This document shows, one piece after another, positions 43,090 through 51,960 of a stretch of DNA of 64,000 nucleotides (its first letter is position 1; each line of letters starts with the position of its first letter). The DNA is from Rhodoferax sp. (GTDB lineage: Bacteria; Pseudomonadota; Gammaproteobacteria; Burkholderiales; Burkholderiaceae_C): NCBI GenBank assembly GCA_031291305.1, contig JARLJH010000021.1, positions 85,287 through 149,286 of the forward strand, given 5' to 3'. Made by a program: the position numbers and the translations under genes. The notes under the pieces are model-generated. The model was not told the DNA's origin. It searched no databases and worked only from the letters and a program-made list of their open reading frames with translations.

Positions 43090-43248
43090 AGTTTTGCCAC
43101 GCACTTGTTGGAGCAAAAGGTCGACATCCGCGTGATTCAAGTGATGCTGGGTCACAAGAAGTTGGAGACCACGGCGCTCTATACCCAGGTGGCCACCGAA
43201 GTGCTCAGGGAGGTGATCAACCCACTGGAAACACTGCCGACGAAGTAG
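43090..43248 (+). pseudogene. Tyrosine recombinase accompanying IS91-type transposase, 3' part
   Basis: The 52 codons plus stop encode [34 protein letters not shown]..., the end of the catalytic domain with the active-site tyrosine in LYTQV. They continue the frame of 38960-39676 across the RIT insertion. The stop lies 9 nt before the IS91-family transposase gene. Confidence 0.9.
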
Positions 43249-43257
43249 GTCACTTCC

Positions 43258-44469
43258 ATGGGGCCTGGTGCCCTGGAGGTGGCGGACATCTTCCGCGCCC
43301 ATGGGCCAGCCTTTCGTCTGGCGCAGCGCTCGCACCTGAGCCTGGGTCAGCTCAAGGTCATGACAGCCATCGAACAGTGCCGCACTGCGGCGCTGGGGGG
43401 ACACGTTTTGCGTTGTCCGGACTGCCAGCACGATCAGGTGTCCTACAACTCCTGTCGCAACCGGCATTGCCCCAAGTGCCAGGCCCATGCTGCCAAGCGT
43501 TGGCTGCAAGCCAGACAGGCCGATCTCTTGCCGGTGGACTACTACCATGTGGTCTTCACACTGCCGGCACCCATCAGCGACATTGCGTACTACAACAAGG
43601 CCGTGGTCTACGGCTTGTTGTTTGAGATTGCCGCTGAGACGCTGACCACTATTGCCGCCGACCCCAAGCATCTGGGGGCTGAGGTTGGTGTGACGTTGGT
43701 GCTGCACACCTGGGGCTCGGCGCTGACGCACCATCCCCATGTGCATGGCATCGTGCCGGGCGGTGGCCTCTCACCCGATGGCAAGCGCTGGGTGTCCTGC
43801 AAACCCGGCTTCTTCCTGTCGGTGTGGGTGCTCTCACGCCTGTTTCGACGCCGCTTCCTGCAAGCACTGGAGGAGGCACAACGTGCGGGCAAGCTGCAGT
43901 TCTTTGGTGACAGTGCTAACCTGGCCGATCCAAAGGCCTTTGCCCGGTGGCTCGCGCCACTGCGCAAGATTGAGTGGGTGGTGTATGCCAAGCGGCCATT
44001 TGCAGGGCCGAGTGCGGTGCTGGCCTATCTGTCGCGTTACACGCACCGCGTAGCCATAGCCAACTCGCGCCTGTTGGCCATGGATGAGCGCGGTGTCACC
44101 TTCCGTTGGAAGGACTATCGCGACAAGAGCAACCCGGACAGACCAAGGCACAAGACCATGACGCTCACGTTTGAAGAGTTCATGCGCCGCTTCCTGCTGC
44201 ATGTGTTGCCAGGCGGCTTTCACCGCATCCGCCACTTTGGTCTGATCGCCAACAACGCTCGCAAGGAGAAGCTCGCCCTTGCGCGTGAACTCTTGGGCGT
44301 GGTGCCTGCGGTTGCAGCTGTCCAGATTACAGATGCCCATGCAGCAAGCGATGAACCAGTGCGAACCAACTTTGTATGCCCGCACTGTGGCGCACAGATG
44401 ATTGTTGTGGAATCGTTCGTGCGCGCTCAGACGATACGTGCGCCACCGTTAGCGCGGGGTGGTCTGTGA
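43258..44469 (+). CDS. IS91-family transposase (HUH, two tyrosines)
   Basis: This 403-aa protein is a rolling-circle transposase. It has an N-terminal zinc-binding domain (LRCPDCQHDQ...CRNRHCPKCQ), the HUH metal motif in LTHHPHVHGIVPGGG, and two catalytic tyrosines in AYLSRYTHRVAIAN (Y-x3-Y). A second Cys pair near the end (VCPHCGAQM) completes the family pattern. It lies 9 nt after the split tyrosine-recombinase gene, an arrangement known for one branch of IS91-like elements. The gene looks intact. Such elements can mobilise adjacent DNA, so it may have helped gather the island's cargo. Confidence 0.93.
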   Translation: MGPGALEVADIFRAHGPAFRLAQRSHLSLGQLKVMTAIEQCRTAALGGHVLRCPDCQHDQVSYNSCRNRHCPKCQAHAAKRWLQARQADLLPVDYYHVVFTLPAPISDIAYYNKAVVYGLLFEIAAETLTTIAADPKHLGAEVGVTLVLHTWGSALTHHPHVHGIVPGGGLSPDGKRWVSCKPGFFLSVWVLSRLFRRRFLQALEEAQRAGKLQFFGDSANLADPKAFARWLAPLRKIEWVVYAKRPFAGPSAVLAYLSRYTHRVAIANSRLLAMDERGVTFRWKDYRDKSNPDRPRHKTMTLTFEEFMRRFLLHVLPGGFHRIRHFGLIANNARKEKLALARELLGVVPAVAAVQITDAHAASDEPVRTNFVCPHCGAQMIVVESFVRAQTIRAPPLARGGL

Positions 44470-44919
44470 CCACGCGCGGGCCAGCACGCCAATACATGCC
44501 ATTGACGCAACCATTTGGTACGTCTTGTGGAAGCGGCTTGCCTGTTGCTGCACCGGAGGGTCTTTATGCGCAACCGCGCACAGCCAAACGGCGGCGAAGT
44601 GGCCCAAGGCGAAAGCATCGTGGAAAATTGTCGGGCAGAGCTGCGCATCTCTCTCACTGGATTGGCATCTCTGGCAACTTCAAATCACCATAGCTCAAAC
44701 GATTCGGTTTGCCCGCGGGCCGCCTCTGGCCCCGCGGTTTCCTCCCTCGGGGCTTGTACGACGCCCGCCCTCGGGCTCGGGTTGGGTCGCGGCGCTCACT
44801 GGTTGCGGGCGGGCATCCTACAACCCTTAACAGTTGCAGCCGTTCAGACCCACAGTCCAACGGTGCCAATATTCGGTTGAGTGCCCAACATCCAGCATGA
44901 CTCCACCGGCGGTTTTCAA
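44470..44919. other. Gene-free region between the IS91 transposase and the transposon right end
   Basis: No convincing gene is visible; open frames here lack recognisable content. A GC-rich stretch near 44720-44825 (with GGGCTTGTACGACGCCCGCCC and related inverted segments) may hold a terminus of the IS91-type element, whose ends are usually hairpins. The last part adjoins the transposase-site array of the 39-kb element. Confidence 0.4.
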
Positions 44920-45083
44920 TTGCAAATAATCTGAGTCAGCGGCGACGGAATGCGAGTCGGTCGCTACGATTGCAAGTTCATTTGCAAATAATGTGAGTCT
45001 GACTGTGCGGTCAGTTGCAAATAATTTGAGTCGGAAAAGGCGCTGATTGCAAGTCGGGCGGTTTTCAAACGCGAGTCACTACA
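44920..45083 (-). repeat. Right terminal inverted repeat with three 18-bp sites
   Basis: Sites (read on the minus strand) are at 45032-45015 (GACTCAAATTATTTGCAA), 44999-44982 (GACTCACATTATTTGCAA) and 44937-44920 (GACTCAGATTATTTGCAA). Their distances from the terminus are 51, 84 and 146 bp, identical to the left end. The direct repeat TCTAGC follows at 45084-45089. Confidence 0.82.
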
Positions 45084-45107
45084 TCTAGCTCGACACTGTC
45101 AGCCAAT

Positions 45108-45215
45108 GAAAATCCCCGCAGCAAGCTGCGGGGTATCGAGTACAGAGATGCCATACGGCTCACTTCGTTTCGCCGCAAAGGGGAACGCCCCAAGGGGCGG
45201 GGAATATACCCGACC
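45108..45215. repeat. REP-like double-hairpin repeat
   Basis: Two hairpins, CCCCGCAG-CAAG-CTGCGGGG (45114-45133) and a second one, CGCCCC-AA-GGGGCG (about 45186-45199), flank a less structured core. This is a common type of extragenic repeat in proteobacteria. It lies 25 bp beyond the transposon end and before the open frame at 45341. Confidence 0.6.
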
Positions 45216-45340
45216 AGATTCAAAAAACAGGCGCTGCGGCATTCACGGCTGATGAAAGACTCAAAAGTGCTGTCAATGAATATGCTGAACGCGTCCATGC
45301 AGCGATTGCGACTAACCCGTACAGCCTGGGAAATGACGCT

Positions 45341-46036
45341 TTGATTGAAGACTGGAAGACGGTGGCACGCCTGTCGAAAACGATGACCGGGATCGAAGCA
45401 GAGATCAAAAAGATTTTTCAAGTCGCAACTGAACTGACCGGCGAAGACCAACCCAGCGTGGAGCAAACCCCGGCCCTCGCAGCACCGACACGTACCGCCA
45501 AGAAAGTGGTGGTCAGCCCAAAAGCGGCGACACCGACAGCTGCCACTGTCCCAGCGAAAAAAGCCAACCAAAGATCTAAACCAGTGACGCATGTGTCAGC
45601 AGCGCCCACCCGCTCCACGGAACCCAGTGTGGCCGCACAAAATGACCTGGCACCCACTGACGTGGTGATCAAGTCAAAGAAGAAGGCACCAACGCCAAAG
45701 ACCAGCGCCGCAAAATCGACGCAGGGCCGCATCGTGGTCGCAACAGTCAAAACAGAAAAAGCGGTGAAGCCAATCAAGGCAGCCAAAGTCGCCAGCCTCT
45801 CTACAAGTTCGCAAGAACTGGTTGGTAATGCTGCCAAACTGATGACCCATTTGGCAAGCCTGCTCAATTCAAATCAATTCACGGAGTTGAGCCAAACTAC
45901 GGCGGCCAATGAGACGGGCATCCCTTTGGGGTCCATGACCGCGGCGATCAAAAAGTTGTTTGATACGGGTCGCATCGTGACTGGACCGACCGGCAGCTTC
46001 AAACTGGCGGATGTTCTGCCACCCGTGGCTGCATAA
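45341..46036 (+). CDS. Lys/Ala-rich protein with C-terminal winged-helix-like domain; 5' end disrupted
   Basis: From the TTG at 45341 this protein has 231 aa. The coding pattern continues upstream without a stop to about 45109 (TADERLKSAVNEYAERVHAA, then IATNPYSLGNDALIEDWK), but no ATG or GTG start is available there. The middle is a low-complexity Lys/Ala/Pro/Thr linker (residues 40-150) like histone-like tails. The C terminus (ELVGNAAKLMTHLASLLNSNQFTELSQTTAANETGIPLGSMTAAIKKLFDTGRIV) looks like a DNA-binding winged helix. The original 5' end may be the ATG at 5691, on the other side of the 39-kb insertion. I do not recognise a named family. Confidence 0.6.
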   Translation: MIEDWKTVARLSKTMTGIEAEIKKIFQVATELTGEDQPSVEQTPALAAPTRTAKKVVVSPKAATPTAATVPAKKANQRSKPVTHVSAAPTRSTEPSVAAQNDLAPTDVVIKSKKKAPTPKTSAAKSTQGRIVVATVKTEKAVKPIKAAKVASLSTSSQELVGNAAKLMTHLASLLNSNQFTELSQTTAANETGIPLGSMTAAIKKLFDTGRIVTGPTGSFKLADVLPPVAA

Positions 46037-46279
46037 AGCAGCGCTGCCCCGAACTCGGTGGGCGTTCGGAGTCCGCGGTGAAGGCGATGCTGCCGTTTCT
46101 TTGAGTTGCTGAGATTTTGAGTGATACCCGCACTGCCGGGTATTCATCTCCACCCTTCCGATCCCGAAATCCCCCTCACATCGCCATCATTCCCCGGCGA
46201 CATTCCCGACAATGCGCCTTACTCTTGAGTCATGCGCTCGCAAGAGCAACCCGCAGCATCTGAACCGAGATAGGACGCC

Positions 46280-46783
46280 ATGCTCTCCACCCTGCCAACG
46301 ACTCGCGAACATGCGACGATGTCAACGCCATCGGCACACGACCGCCAGGACACCATCGAAACGCGCCTATGGCTCGAGGAACATGTCTGGCTCTCTAAAC
46401 TTCTGCGCAGCGAAAGCAACGTCTCGCCGACCTTCCGCTTCCCCGACCTGATCGCCGCCTGCGTGTCGTTGGTCTTCACGCACGAGGATGCACCCTTGCA
46501 CATTTTCCGATTCTTGGGCACCCAACTGGTGCTGCGCTCACCCCAGACCCCGCGTCGGCGCGAATTCATGTGGCGCCAGCAGTACGAGTTCCTGCTTGCA
46601 GTGCAGCGCTCACCCGCCAACCGCCATCCGAACCCCAAGTTCCAGCTCGATCAGTTGACGACGGCCTGCGTGGCCTTATGGCGTGAACAGGACGAGTCTG
46701 GCACCAGCGTCCTTCAGCAGGCGCGCCATAACATGGCTGAGCGCGCACAACACGAGAAACGGTTCAGCCCGCCGAAAATCTGA
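46280..46783 (+). CDS. Conserved hypothetical protein of the transfer region
   Basis: I do not recognise this 167-aa protein. No signal peptide or membrane segment is present. It contains a helical core (TRLWLEEHVWLSKLLRSESNVSPTFRFPDLIAACVSLVF), a MWRQQYEFLLAVQRSP stretch and a charged C terminus (HNMAERAQHEKRFSPPKI). The repeated pattern FPDLIAACVSLVF and LDQLTTACVALWR, each after a basic or polar segment, suggests an internal duplication. It sits between the putative DNA-binding protein and the transglycosylase gene. An alternative start is the ATG at 46319. Confidence 0.6.
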   Translation: MLSTLPTTREHATMSTPSAHDRQDTIETRLWLEEHVWLSKLLRSESNVSPTFRFPDLIAACVSLVFTHEDAPLHIFRFLGTQLVLRSPQTPRRREFMWRQQYEFLLAVQRSPANRHPNPKFQLDQLTTACVALWREQDESGTSVLQQARHNMAERAQHEKRFSPPKI

Positions 46784-46990
46784 ATCGCTCCCGACCGAAC
46801 CAATCATCACCCGCCCCTACGCACGGCCACCCGCTTTCAACCCGCTTTCAACCCGCTTCGACCGCACCCAGCCTGGCACTCCGCCCGGCCTGACCCGAAC
46901 CCGACCGAGACCGCCTGAACACAACAGGCGTCCCAGACCTCTTCGTTCGCCACGCGGCAGTCTGTTTCGATTCTTCCGAAAGGGTATGCG

Positions 46991-47545
46991 ATGCGTTTGC
47001 CGGATTTCGCTATATGGGTTGTTTCAGCTTGGCTGGTATTTATGCCCGCCTGGGCAATGGCCTGCTGGGGTGAAGCCGCACACCGCTACCGCGTACCCGC
47101 AGAACTGCTGTACGCCATAGCCCGGACCGAGTCCGACCTGAACCCCCTGGCGGTCAACCGTTCGCACCTGCAGCGTACCGGGTCCTATGACATCGGCCTG
47201 ATGCAAATCAACAGCGCGCATCTACGCACACTGGCGCGCTACGGCATCCGGGAACTCGACCTGTACGACCCCTGCACCAACCTCCATGTGGGCGCCTGGT
47301 TGCTGGCCGAAAGCTTTTCTCGTCGGGGGGTGTCGTGGGATGCGGTGGGTGCTTACAACGCTGCCTGCTCACAGCTCAAGGGCGAGGCCTGCACCCAGGC
47401 CCGCGTCAAGTACGCCTGGCGGGTCTATCAGCGACTGCCATCGCGGCAAGCGCTCACCACCGCTGGGGCGGCAGCGCTTTATCACAAGCCGACACAGACA
47501 CCAAGCAGCGTTCCCATGCAACTTGCCGTTCGGGTGTCCCCATGA
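46991..47545 (+). CDS. Lytic transglycosylase of the transfer system
   Basis: This 184-aa exported enzyme has a signal peptide (MRLPDFAIWVVSAWLVFMPAWAMA) and an SLT domain: AAHRYRVPAELLYAIARTESDLNPLAVN with the catalytic glutamate in RTESDL, GSYDIGLMQINSAHL, CTNLHVGAWLLAESF and AVGAYNAACS. It opens the peptidoglycan to let the secretion channel pass. Such enzymes are encoded in most conjugation regions (VirB1, P19, TrbN). Its stop overlaps the next gene (ATGA). Confidence 0.93.
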   Translation: MRLPDFAIWVVSAWLVFMPAWAMACWGEAAHRYRVPAELLYAIARTESDLNPLAVNRSHLQRTGSYDIGLMQINSAHLRTLARYGIRELDLYDPCTNLHVGAWLLAESFSRRGVSWDAVGAYNAACSQLKGEACTQARVKYAWRVYQRLPSRQALTTAGAAALYHKPTQTPSSVPMQLAVRVSP

Positions 47546-48270
47546 AGAAATCCCCCTCCCGTTCCTTCGCCAGCGCGGCCCGCTGGGTCCTGCCACTCTG
47601 TGCTGCCCTGCTCGCCGCGTCCTGCAGTCCCATACAACACAGCCAGCAGCCGACAAGTTCCCTCAGGCAAACCGCCGAGCCCGCGCCACACCTGGCCCAG
47701 ATGAATTTCGGACGCCAAGCCGAATTCAGTCTGTGCACGCCTGCGACCTGCCCGACGGTGACACCCAAAACGTTGGCACCGTTACGTCCGCATACGGCGC
47801 TGCCAGAGCCCCGACCGCCAGCCGCAGCGTCCACCCTGAGCGTCGGCGAAGACATCATTCATCCATCTCCCAGCACGCCGACAGAAATACTGTCTCCAAT
47901 CAGGCCAACAGCGACGTCCCTCAGCAAGACCGTGACGGTGCATTTCAGGTTTGGCAAAGCGTCACTGAGCGCTGCAGACAAGGTCATTTTGGACCGTGCC
48001 GCGGTTTCGTCACCCGATGCCAAACACATCGTCATCTCGGGTCGTACCGACAGCATCGGACCTGCCAGCGCCAACGCGTTGCTGGCGACAGCCCGTGCCG
48101 GCGTTGTCAACGACTACCTGCGTACCCAACATCCCGATCTGACATCTGTTTTAAAACTCGATGCCCAGGGGACTTGCTGCTATGTCGCGCCCAACGACAC
48201 GGAAAGTGGCCGCCGCCTCAACCGCCGCGTCGATGTCCTCTTCAGCAGTGATGGTGAGCAATGGCCATGA
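47542..48270 (+). CDS. OmpA-family lipoprotein
   Basis: This 242-aa protein has a lipoprotein signal (VLPLCAALLAASCSP, lipobox LAAS-Cys) and a C-terminal OmpA-like peptidoglycan-binding domain: KTVTVHFRFGKASLSAADKVILDRA, VISGRTDSIGPASANALLATARAGVVNDYL and NRRVDVLF. The middle is a proline/threonine-rich linker. It probably anchors the transfer channel to the cell wall. The ATG at 47542 overlaps the transglycosylase stop codon. OmpA-type proteins occur next to SXT-like transfer genes, but I cannot assign a tra name. Confidence 0.86.
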   Translation: MKKSPSRSFASAARWVLPLCAALLAASCSPIQHSQQPTSSLRQTAEPAPHLAQMNFGRQAEFSLCTPATCPTVTPKTLAPLRPHTALPEPRPPAAASTLSVGEDIIHPSPSTPTEILSPIRPTATSLSKTVTVHFRFGKASLSAADKVILDRAAVSSPDAKHIVISGRTDSIGPASANALLATARAGVVNDYLRTQHPDLTSVLKLDAQGTCCYVAPNDTESGRRLNRRVDVLFSSDGEQWP

Positions 48271-48419
48271 CCCGCAACCCGCACCCAACGGTACGACCCA
48301 CCGTCGTTTCCCGATTTCACCCGCAAACGACCCGCAGAGCGCTTGCGCTCCCACCCGCCTTGCCAACCCGTCTTTTCTTCAACCAACTGTTTTCAGTCCA
48401 CACATTTCTGGAGGTTCTC

Positions 48420-48779
48420 ATGGGTACTGCCACTCTCACCGCTTCTGCACCATCCTTGTCGCGTCCATCGTCAACCCGCAAGCCGATGTTGCTCGCGTTC
48501 GCCCTGACCGTCCTGGGACTTGGTATGGCCTTCCCGGGTTATGCCCTCGACCTGGTCGGTTTCACTGGCATCACCGGACCGCTCACCTCGGCCCTGACCC
48601 AGATCGCCGCGCTCGGCCCCGGGATCAAGGCCCTGGTGGGCTTCGTCGGCTTCGTGGTCGCGCTGATCTCGCTGTCGGCCTTGCGCAATTTCGGACCGGT
48701 CCTGTTCTACGTGGGCCTGGCGATTTTCGCTGCCGTGGGTCTGGTGATCGCCGGTGCCATCATGGGCGCGGTCATCTGA
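48420..48779 (+). CDS. traA: Conjugative pilin precursor TraA
   Basis: This 119-aa precursor has a long N-terminal leader ending in a hydrophobic stretch (LLAFALTVLGLGMAFPGYA), followed by a mature part with two hydrophobic segments (LGPGIKALVGFVGFVVALISLS and VLFYVGLAIFAAVGLVIAGAIMG) separated by ALRNFGP. That is the design of F-type pilins. GGAGG lies 7 nt before the ATG at 48420; the frame continues upstream without a supported start. It is immediately followed by traL. The 149 bp before it hold no gene and probably its promoter. Confidence 0.85.
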   Translation: MGTATLTASAPSLSRPSSTRKPMLLAFALTVLGLGMAFPGYALDLVGFTGITGPLTSALTQIAALGPGIKALVGFVGFVVALISLSALRNFGPVLFYVGLAIFAAVGLVIAGAIMGAVI

Positions 48780-48806
48780 GCCACGGGACACCGCACAGAG
48801 GTCCAC

Positions 48807-49106
48807 ATGCTAGCCGACACCTACATCCCGCGTCGTCTCGACGATCCATGGAAGATTGGACTCTGGGACATTGATGTCGCCGCCCCGGTCCTGTTTTTTT
48901 TCTTCGTCGGCTACCTGTCCGCCAGCAAGCTGTCCTTTGCCGCCTGTATGGCGACCGGCATCTTCCTGTCGCGCTGGATTGCACGCCTCAAGGCCGACCG
49001 GCATCCGGCCTTCGCCGTCCACTGGCTTTACTGGCACCTGCCGACCAATCCCATGACGGCGATGCGCGCCACACCGCCATCCCACATCCGCCGCATGGTC
49101 GGCTGA
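48807..49106 (+). CDS. traL: Type IV pilus assembly protein TraL
   Basis: This 99-aa inner-membrane protein of the F-type mating-pair complex starts with the family signature YIPRRLDDPWKIGLWDID and has two hydrophobic segments (APVLFFFFVGYLSA and SFAACMATGIFLSRWIA). Length and position before traE match other F-like systems. GAGG lies 7 nt upstream of the ATG. Confidence 0.92.
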   Translation: MLADTYIPRRLDDPWKIGLWDIDVAAPVLFFFFVGYLSASKLSFAACMATGIFLSRWIARLKADRHPAFAVHWLYWHLPTNPMTAMRATPPSHIRRMVG

Positions 49107-49125
49107 GCGCAAAACGGAGGACCTC

Positions 49126-49692
49126 ATGGATTTCGAACACCTCAACAGCGACATCAAGGAGATGCGCCGACGCAACCGCAGCCTGGGCTTGACCGTGGGT
49201 GCACTGGCGACGGGCCAGATCATCGCCTTGCTGGTGATTCTGAACCTGCTGGGCACGGTGCGCACGGTGATCGTGCCGCCCTCCATCAACAAAAGCTTCT
49301 GGGTCATCCGCGACAAGGCCAGCAGCGAGTACCTGGAGCAGATGGCCAGCTTCATCGCCTGGTTGGTGCTGGACGTCACCCCATCAAGCGTCGACTGGAA
49401 GAAAGACATGCTGCTGGGCTACGTCGAGTCCGACCAGTACGGTGCCCTCAAGACCCGGCAAGAAGTGGAGGCCGAACGTCTCAAGCGCATCAATGCCACC
49501 ACGGTCTTTGCGCCCCAGCAGTTGGTGCCCAGCGAGGACGCGCAAAACGTCGTCGTGCGCGGCCGCCTGCGCACCCTCGTCAATGGTTTCGAGACGGCCA
49601 ACGAGTCCAAGGCTTATCTGGTCGAGTTCAGCTATTCGGGTGCACGCATGCACCTCAAGACTTTCAAGGAGATTCCCAATGCGAGCCAATAG
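49126..49692 (+). CDS. traE: Pilus assembly protein TraE
   Basis: This 188-aa protein has a single N-terminal membrane helix (TVGALATGQIIALLVILNLLG) and a periplasmic VirB8-like domain (SFWVIRDKASSEYLEQMASFIAWLVLDVTPSSVDWKKD). In F-like systems TraE is an inner-membrane part of the channel. The last 14 nt overlap the start of traK, so translation is coupled. AGGACCTC precedes the ATG. Confidence 0.93.
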   Translation: MDFEHLNSDIKEMRRRNRSLGLTVGALATGQIIALLVILNLLGTVRTVIVPPSINKSFWVIRDKASSEYLEQMASFIAWLVLDVTPSSVDWKKDMLLGYVESDQYGALKTRQEVEAERLKRINATTVFAPQQLVPSEDAQNVVVRGRLRTLVNGFETANESKAYLVEFSYSGARMHLKTFKEIPNASQ

Positions 49693-50566
49693 ACCCAGAC
49701 TTCTGGCGACGCATCGCCATCCGCACACGCCACTGCCTGCCCGACTGACAGCCATCGCGGCCATTGCCATCACGGCGCTAACCGCCTCTTCCGCCCAAGC
49801 GCTGCAACTCATCGAAGCCAGCGACGGCGTCTCGGTCGAAGCCATCCTGTCGATCAAGGAACCCACCCGCATCCGCATCGAAGGCGCACCGATCACCGAC
49901 GTGTTCGGCAACATCCATTCGAGCCATTGCGGCCTCACCCAGGCACCATCGGCACTGCCTGGCATACCTGCTGCCGGAACCAGTCCGATCGATCCCGTCA
50001 CCCCGGTGGCCAACCCGGCCGGTGATGTGGTCCTGGAATGTGATCGCGACAAAGGCGAGATCTACCTGCGTCCGGTAGGTGAATCGAGCAAACCGATCAA
50101 CCTGTTCATCTCCTGCGCAACCGCCACCTACACCCTGCTGCTGCGCCGCTCGGACACGCCTGCCGACACCATCGTCATCCGCGACAAGACAGTCAGGTCG
50201 CTGAAGCCCAGCACAGCTACCCAGAGCCCGGCCGGCCCGTCACCGAACCACATCCGCACCATGAAGGCGCTGCTGGTCGCCATGGCTTCAGACCGCGTCC
50301 CGGCAGACATCCGGGTCGAAGAGACCAGCCGCTCCGTTCAACTTTGGGTCGAAGCCCGGTTTTCTCAGGTACGCCAGTACGCGGGGCGCGGCCTGCTGGG
50401 CGAGAAATACCTGCTGCAAAACGTCAGTCAGGACGTCATGGTGCTGGCCGAGCAGGAATTCGACCGAGAAGGCGGCAAGGTCGCCGGTATCGCCATCGAG
50501 CAGCACAACCTGCGCCCCGGTGAGAGCACCAGCGTCTATGTGATCCGACGCGGGGATACTCCATGA
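49679..50566 (+). CDS. traK: Core-complex secretin-like protein TraK
   Basis: This 295-aa protein has a signal sequence (LTAIAAIAITALTASSAQA) and the F-type TraK/VirB9-like pattern: LQLIEASDGVSVEAILSIKEPTRIRIEGAPITDVFGN, LECDRDKGEIYLRP, FISCATATYTLLLRR and AGRGLLGEKYLLQNVSQ. It forms the outer-membrane core complex with TraV and TraB. The ATG at 49679 overlaps the end of traE. Its stop overlaps traB (ATGA). Confidence 0.92.
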   Translation: MRANRPRLLATHRHPHTPLPARLTAIAAIAITALTASSAQALQLIEASDGVSVEAILSIKEPTRIRIEGAPITDVFGNIHSSHCGLTQAPSALPGIPAAGTSPIDPVTPVANPAGDVVLECDRDKGEIYLRPVGESSKPINLFISCATATYTLLLRRSDTPADTIVIRDKTVRSLKPSTATQSPAGPSPNHIRTMKALLVAMASDRVPADIRVEETSRSVQLWVEARFSQVRQYAGRGLLGEKYLLQNVSQDVMVLAEQEFDREGGKVAGIAIEQHNLRPGESTSVYVIRRGDTP

Positions 50567-51960
50567 ACCCTTCACGCCACCCCACCCACATCCTGAACCG
50601 ATGGCTGACGCGCCTGTCCCCGCGTCAGCGTCAGTACGCCATGCTGGCCTCTATCCTGGTCAGCGGCGTCGGCCTGCTGTGGCTGGTCTTTTCCTTCACG
50701 GAGTCGCGTCCGAAGAACGGCGAGACCCGAACATCGACCGGACTGCCCAGCGCGGTCACCAACATTGGCATCATGCCGCCCGGCGGCCAGGTCAACCCGG
50801 TCGACCAATGGGTCGGCACCGCCGGTCGCAAGCTCGCCCAGTACGAGAGCGAGCGTGAAGAACAGGGTCGAATGAACAAGGACCGGCAGGCCTTTGAGTC
50901 CAAGACCCTGCAGCGCTTCGCCGACCTGGAGCAGAAGCTGACTTCGACCCAACAGGCGGCCCTCCAACCAGCGACCTCACTGCCCCCGGTCCTGCCCACG
51001 ATGTCCGCACCTACCATGGCCATGCCACCGGCCGCGAGTCTGCCTCCTTTGCCACCGCTCTCCAAGACATCCCCAGGGGCAGCGCTGCCAGGCGGCATGC
51101 CGGGCAACCCGATGCCCATGTCGGTTGACGCCATGCCTGCCACGCCCGGTATCACCCGCATCACGCTGACAGAAAGAAACAAGTCCAGCAGCCCCATGAC
51201 CGGAGCGGGACCGGATACCAACTCGGCCAAGGACACCCGAACCGTCTCGACCTTCCTGCCGGTGAGCTTCACACGCGGTACGCTGCTCGGCGGACTGGAT
51301 GCACCCACCGGAGGCCAGTCGCAATCCAACCCGCACCCAGTGCTGATCCGGCTGTCAGACAACAGCATCCTGCCCAACCGCTTCCGCGGTGAATACCGCG
51401 ACTGCTTCGTGGTGGCGGCCGGTTACGGTGACATCAGCTCGGAGCGAGCCTACCTGCGCACCGAGAGTTTGTCGTGCGTGCGCACCGACGGTGCCACGCT
51501 GGAGGTCAAGATCCAGGGCAGCGTCTATGGCGAAGACGGCAAGGTCGGCATGCGCGGGCGTCTGGTCACCAAGCAAGGCCAGATGCTGGCCAATGCGTTG
51601 CTCGCCGGTGTGGCCAGCGGCATCGGCCAGGGCTTGTCCACCTCCTCCACCGAATACAGCACCTCGGCACTCGGCACCGTCGCCAGTGCGCAGGGGGCTG
51701 ACGCCTACCGAGCGGGCGTGGGCACCGGCGTCGGTCGCGCCCTGGACCGCCTGGCCCAGTACTACATCAAGCTCGCCGAAAACACCTTTCCCGTCATCGA
51801 AGTCGATGCTGGCCGCGAGATCGATGTGGTCATCACCAAGGGCGTGCGCATCGACGTGCCCATGACAGCCAGTGCGACGCCGCCGTCGCGCACAGCCCAC
51901 CCCCCCGAATTTCTCCCTGAAACCCGCTACCTGGAGGTTCCCGACGATGGCAACTATTGA
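50563..51960 (+). CDS. traB: Core-complex protein TraB (VirB10-like)
   Basis: This 465-aa protein has an N-terminal membrane helix ([21 protein letters not shown]), a coiled-coil-prone stretch ([33 protein letters not shown]), a proline-rich linker and the C-terminal VirB10/TrbI-type barrel: [59 protein letters not shown] and [22 protein letters not shown]. It links the inner and outer membranes in the mating channel. The last 14 nt overlap dsbC. Confidence 0.94.
   Translation: MNPSRHPTHILNRWLTRLSPRQRQYAMLASILVSGVGLLWLVFSFTESRPKNGETRTSTGLPSAVTNIGIMPPGGQVNPVDQWVGTAGRKLAQYESEREEQGRMNKDRQAFESKTLQRFADLEQKLTSTQQAALQPATSLPPVLPTMSAPTMAMPPAASLPPLPPLSKTSPGAALPGGMPGNPMPMSVDAMPATPGITRITLTERNKSSSPMTGAGPDTNSAKDTRTVSTFLPVSFTRGTLLGGLDAPTGGQSQSNPHPVLIRLSDNSILPNRFRGEYRDCFVVAAGYGDISSERAYLRTESLSCVRTDGATLEVKIQGSVYGEDGKVGMRGRLVTKQGQMLANALLAGVASGIGQGLSTSSTEYSTSALGTVASAQGADAYRAGVGTGVGRALDRLAQYYIKLAENTFPVIEVDAGREIDVVITKGVRIDVPMTASATPPSRTAHPPEFLPETRYLEVPDDGNY

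Noticed and set aside
44376-44830. Two short + strand open frames after the IS91 transposase
   Set aside because: No family resemblance, no ribosome-binding site, and they overlap each other in different frames.
47286-48251. 321-codon open frame overlapping the OmpA-like gene
   Set aside because: It is a shifted reading of the transglycosylase and OmpA-like genes without recognisable content.
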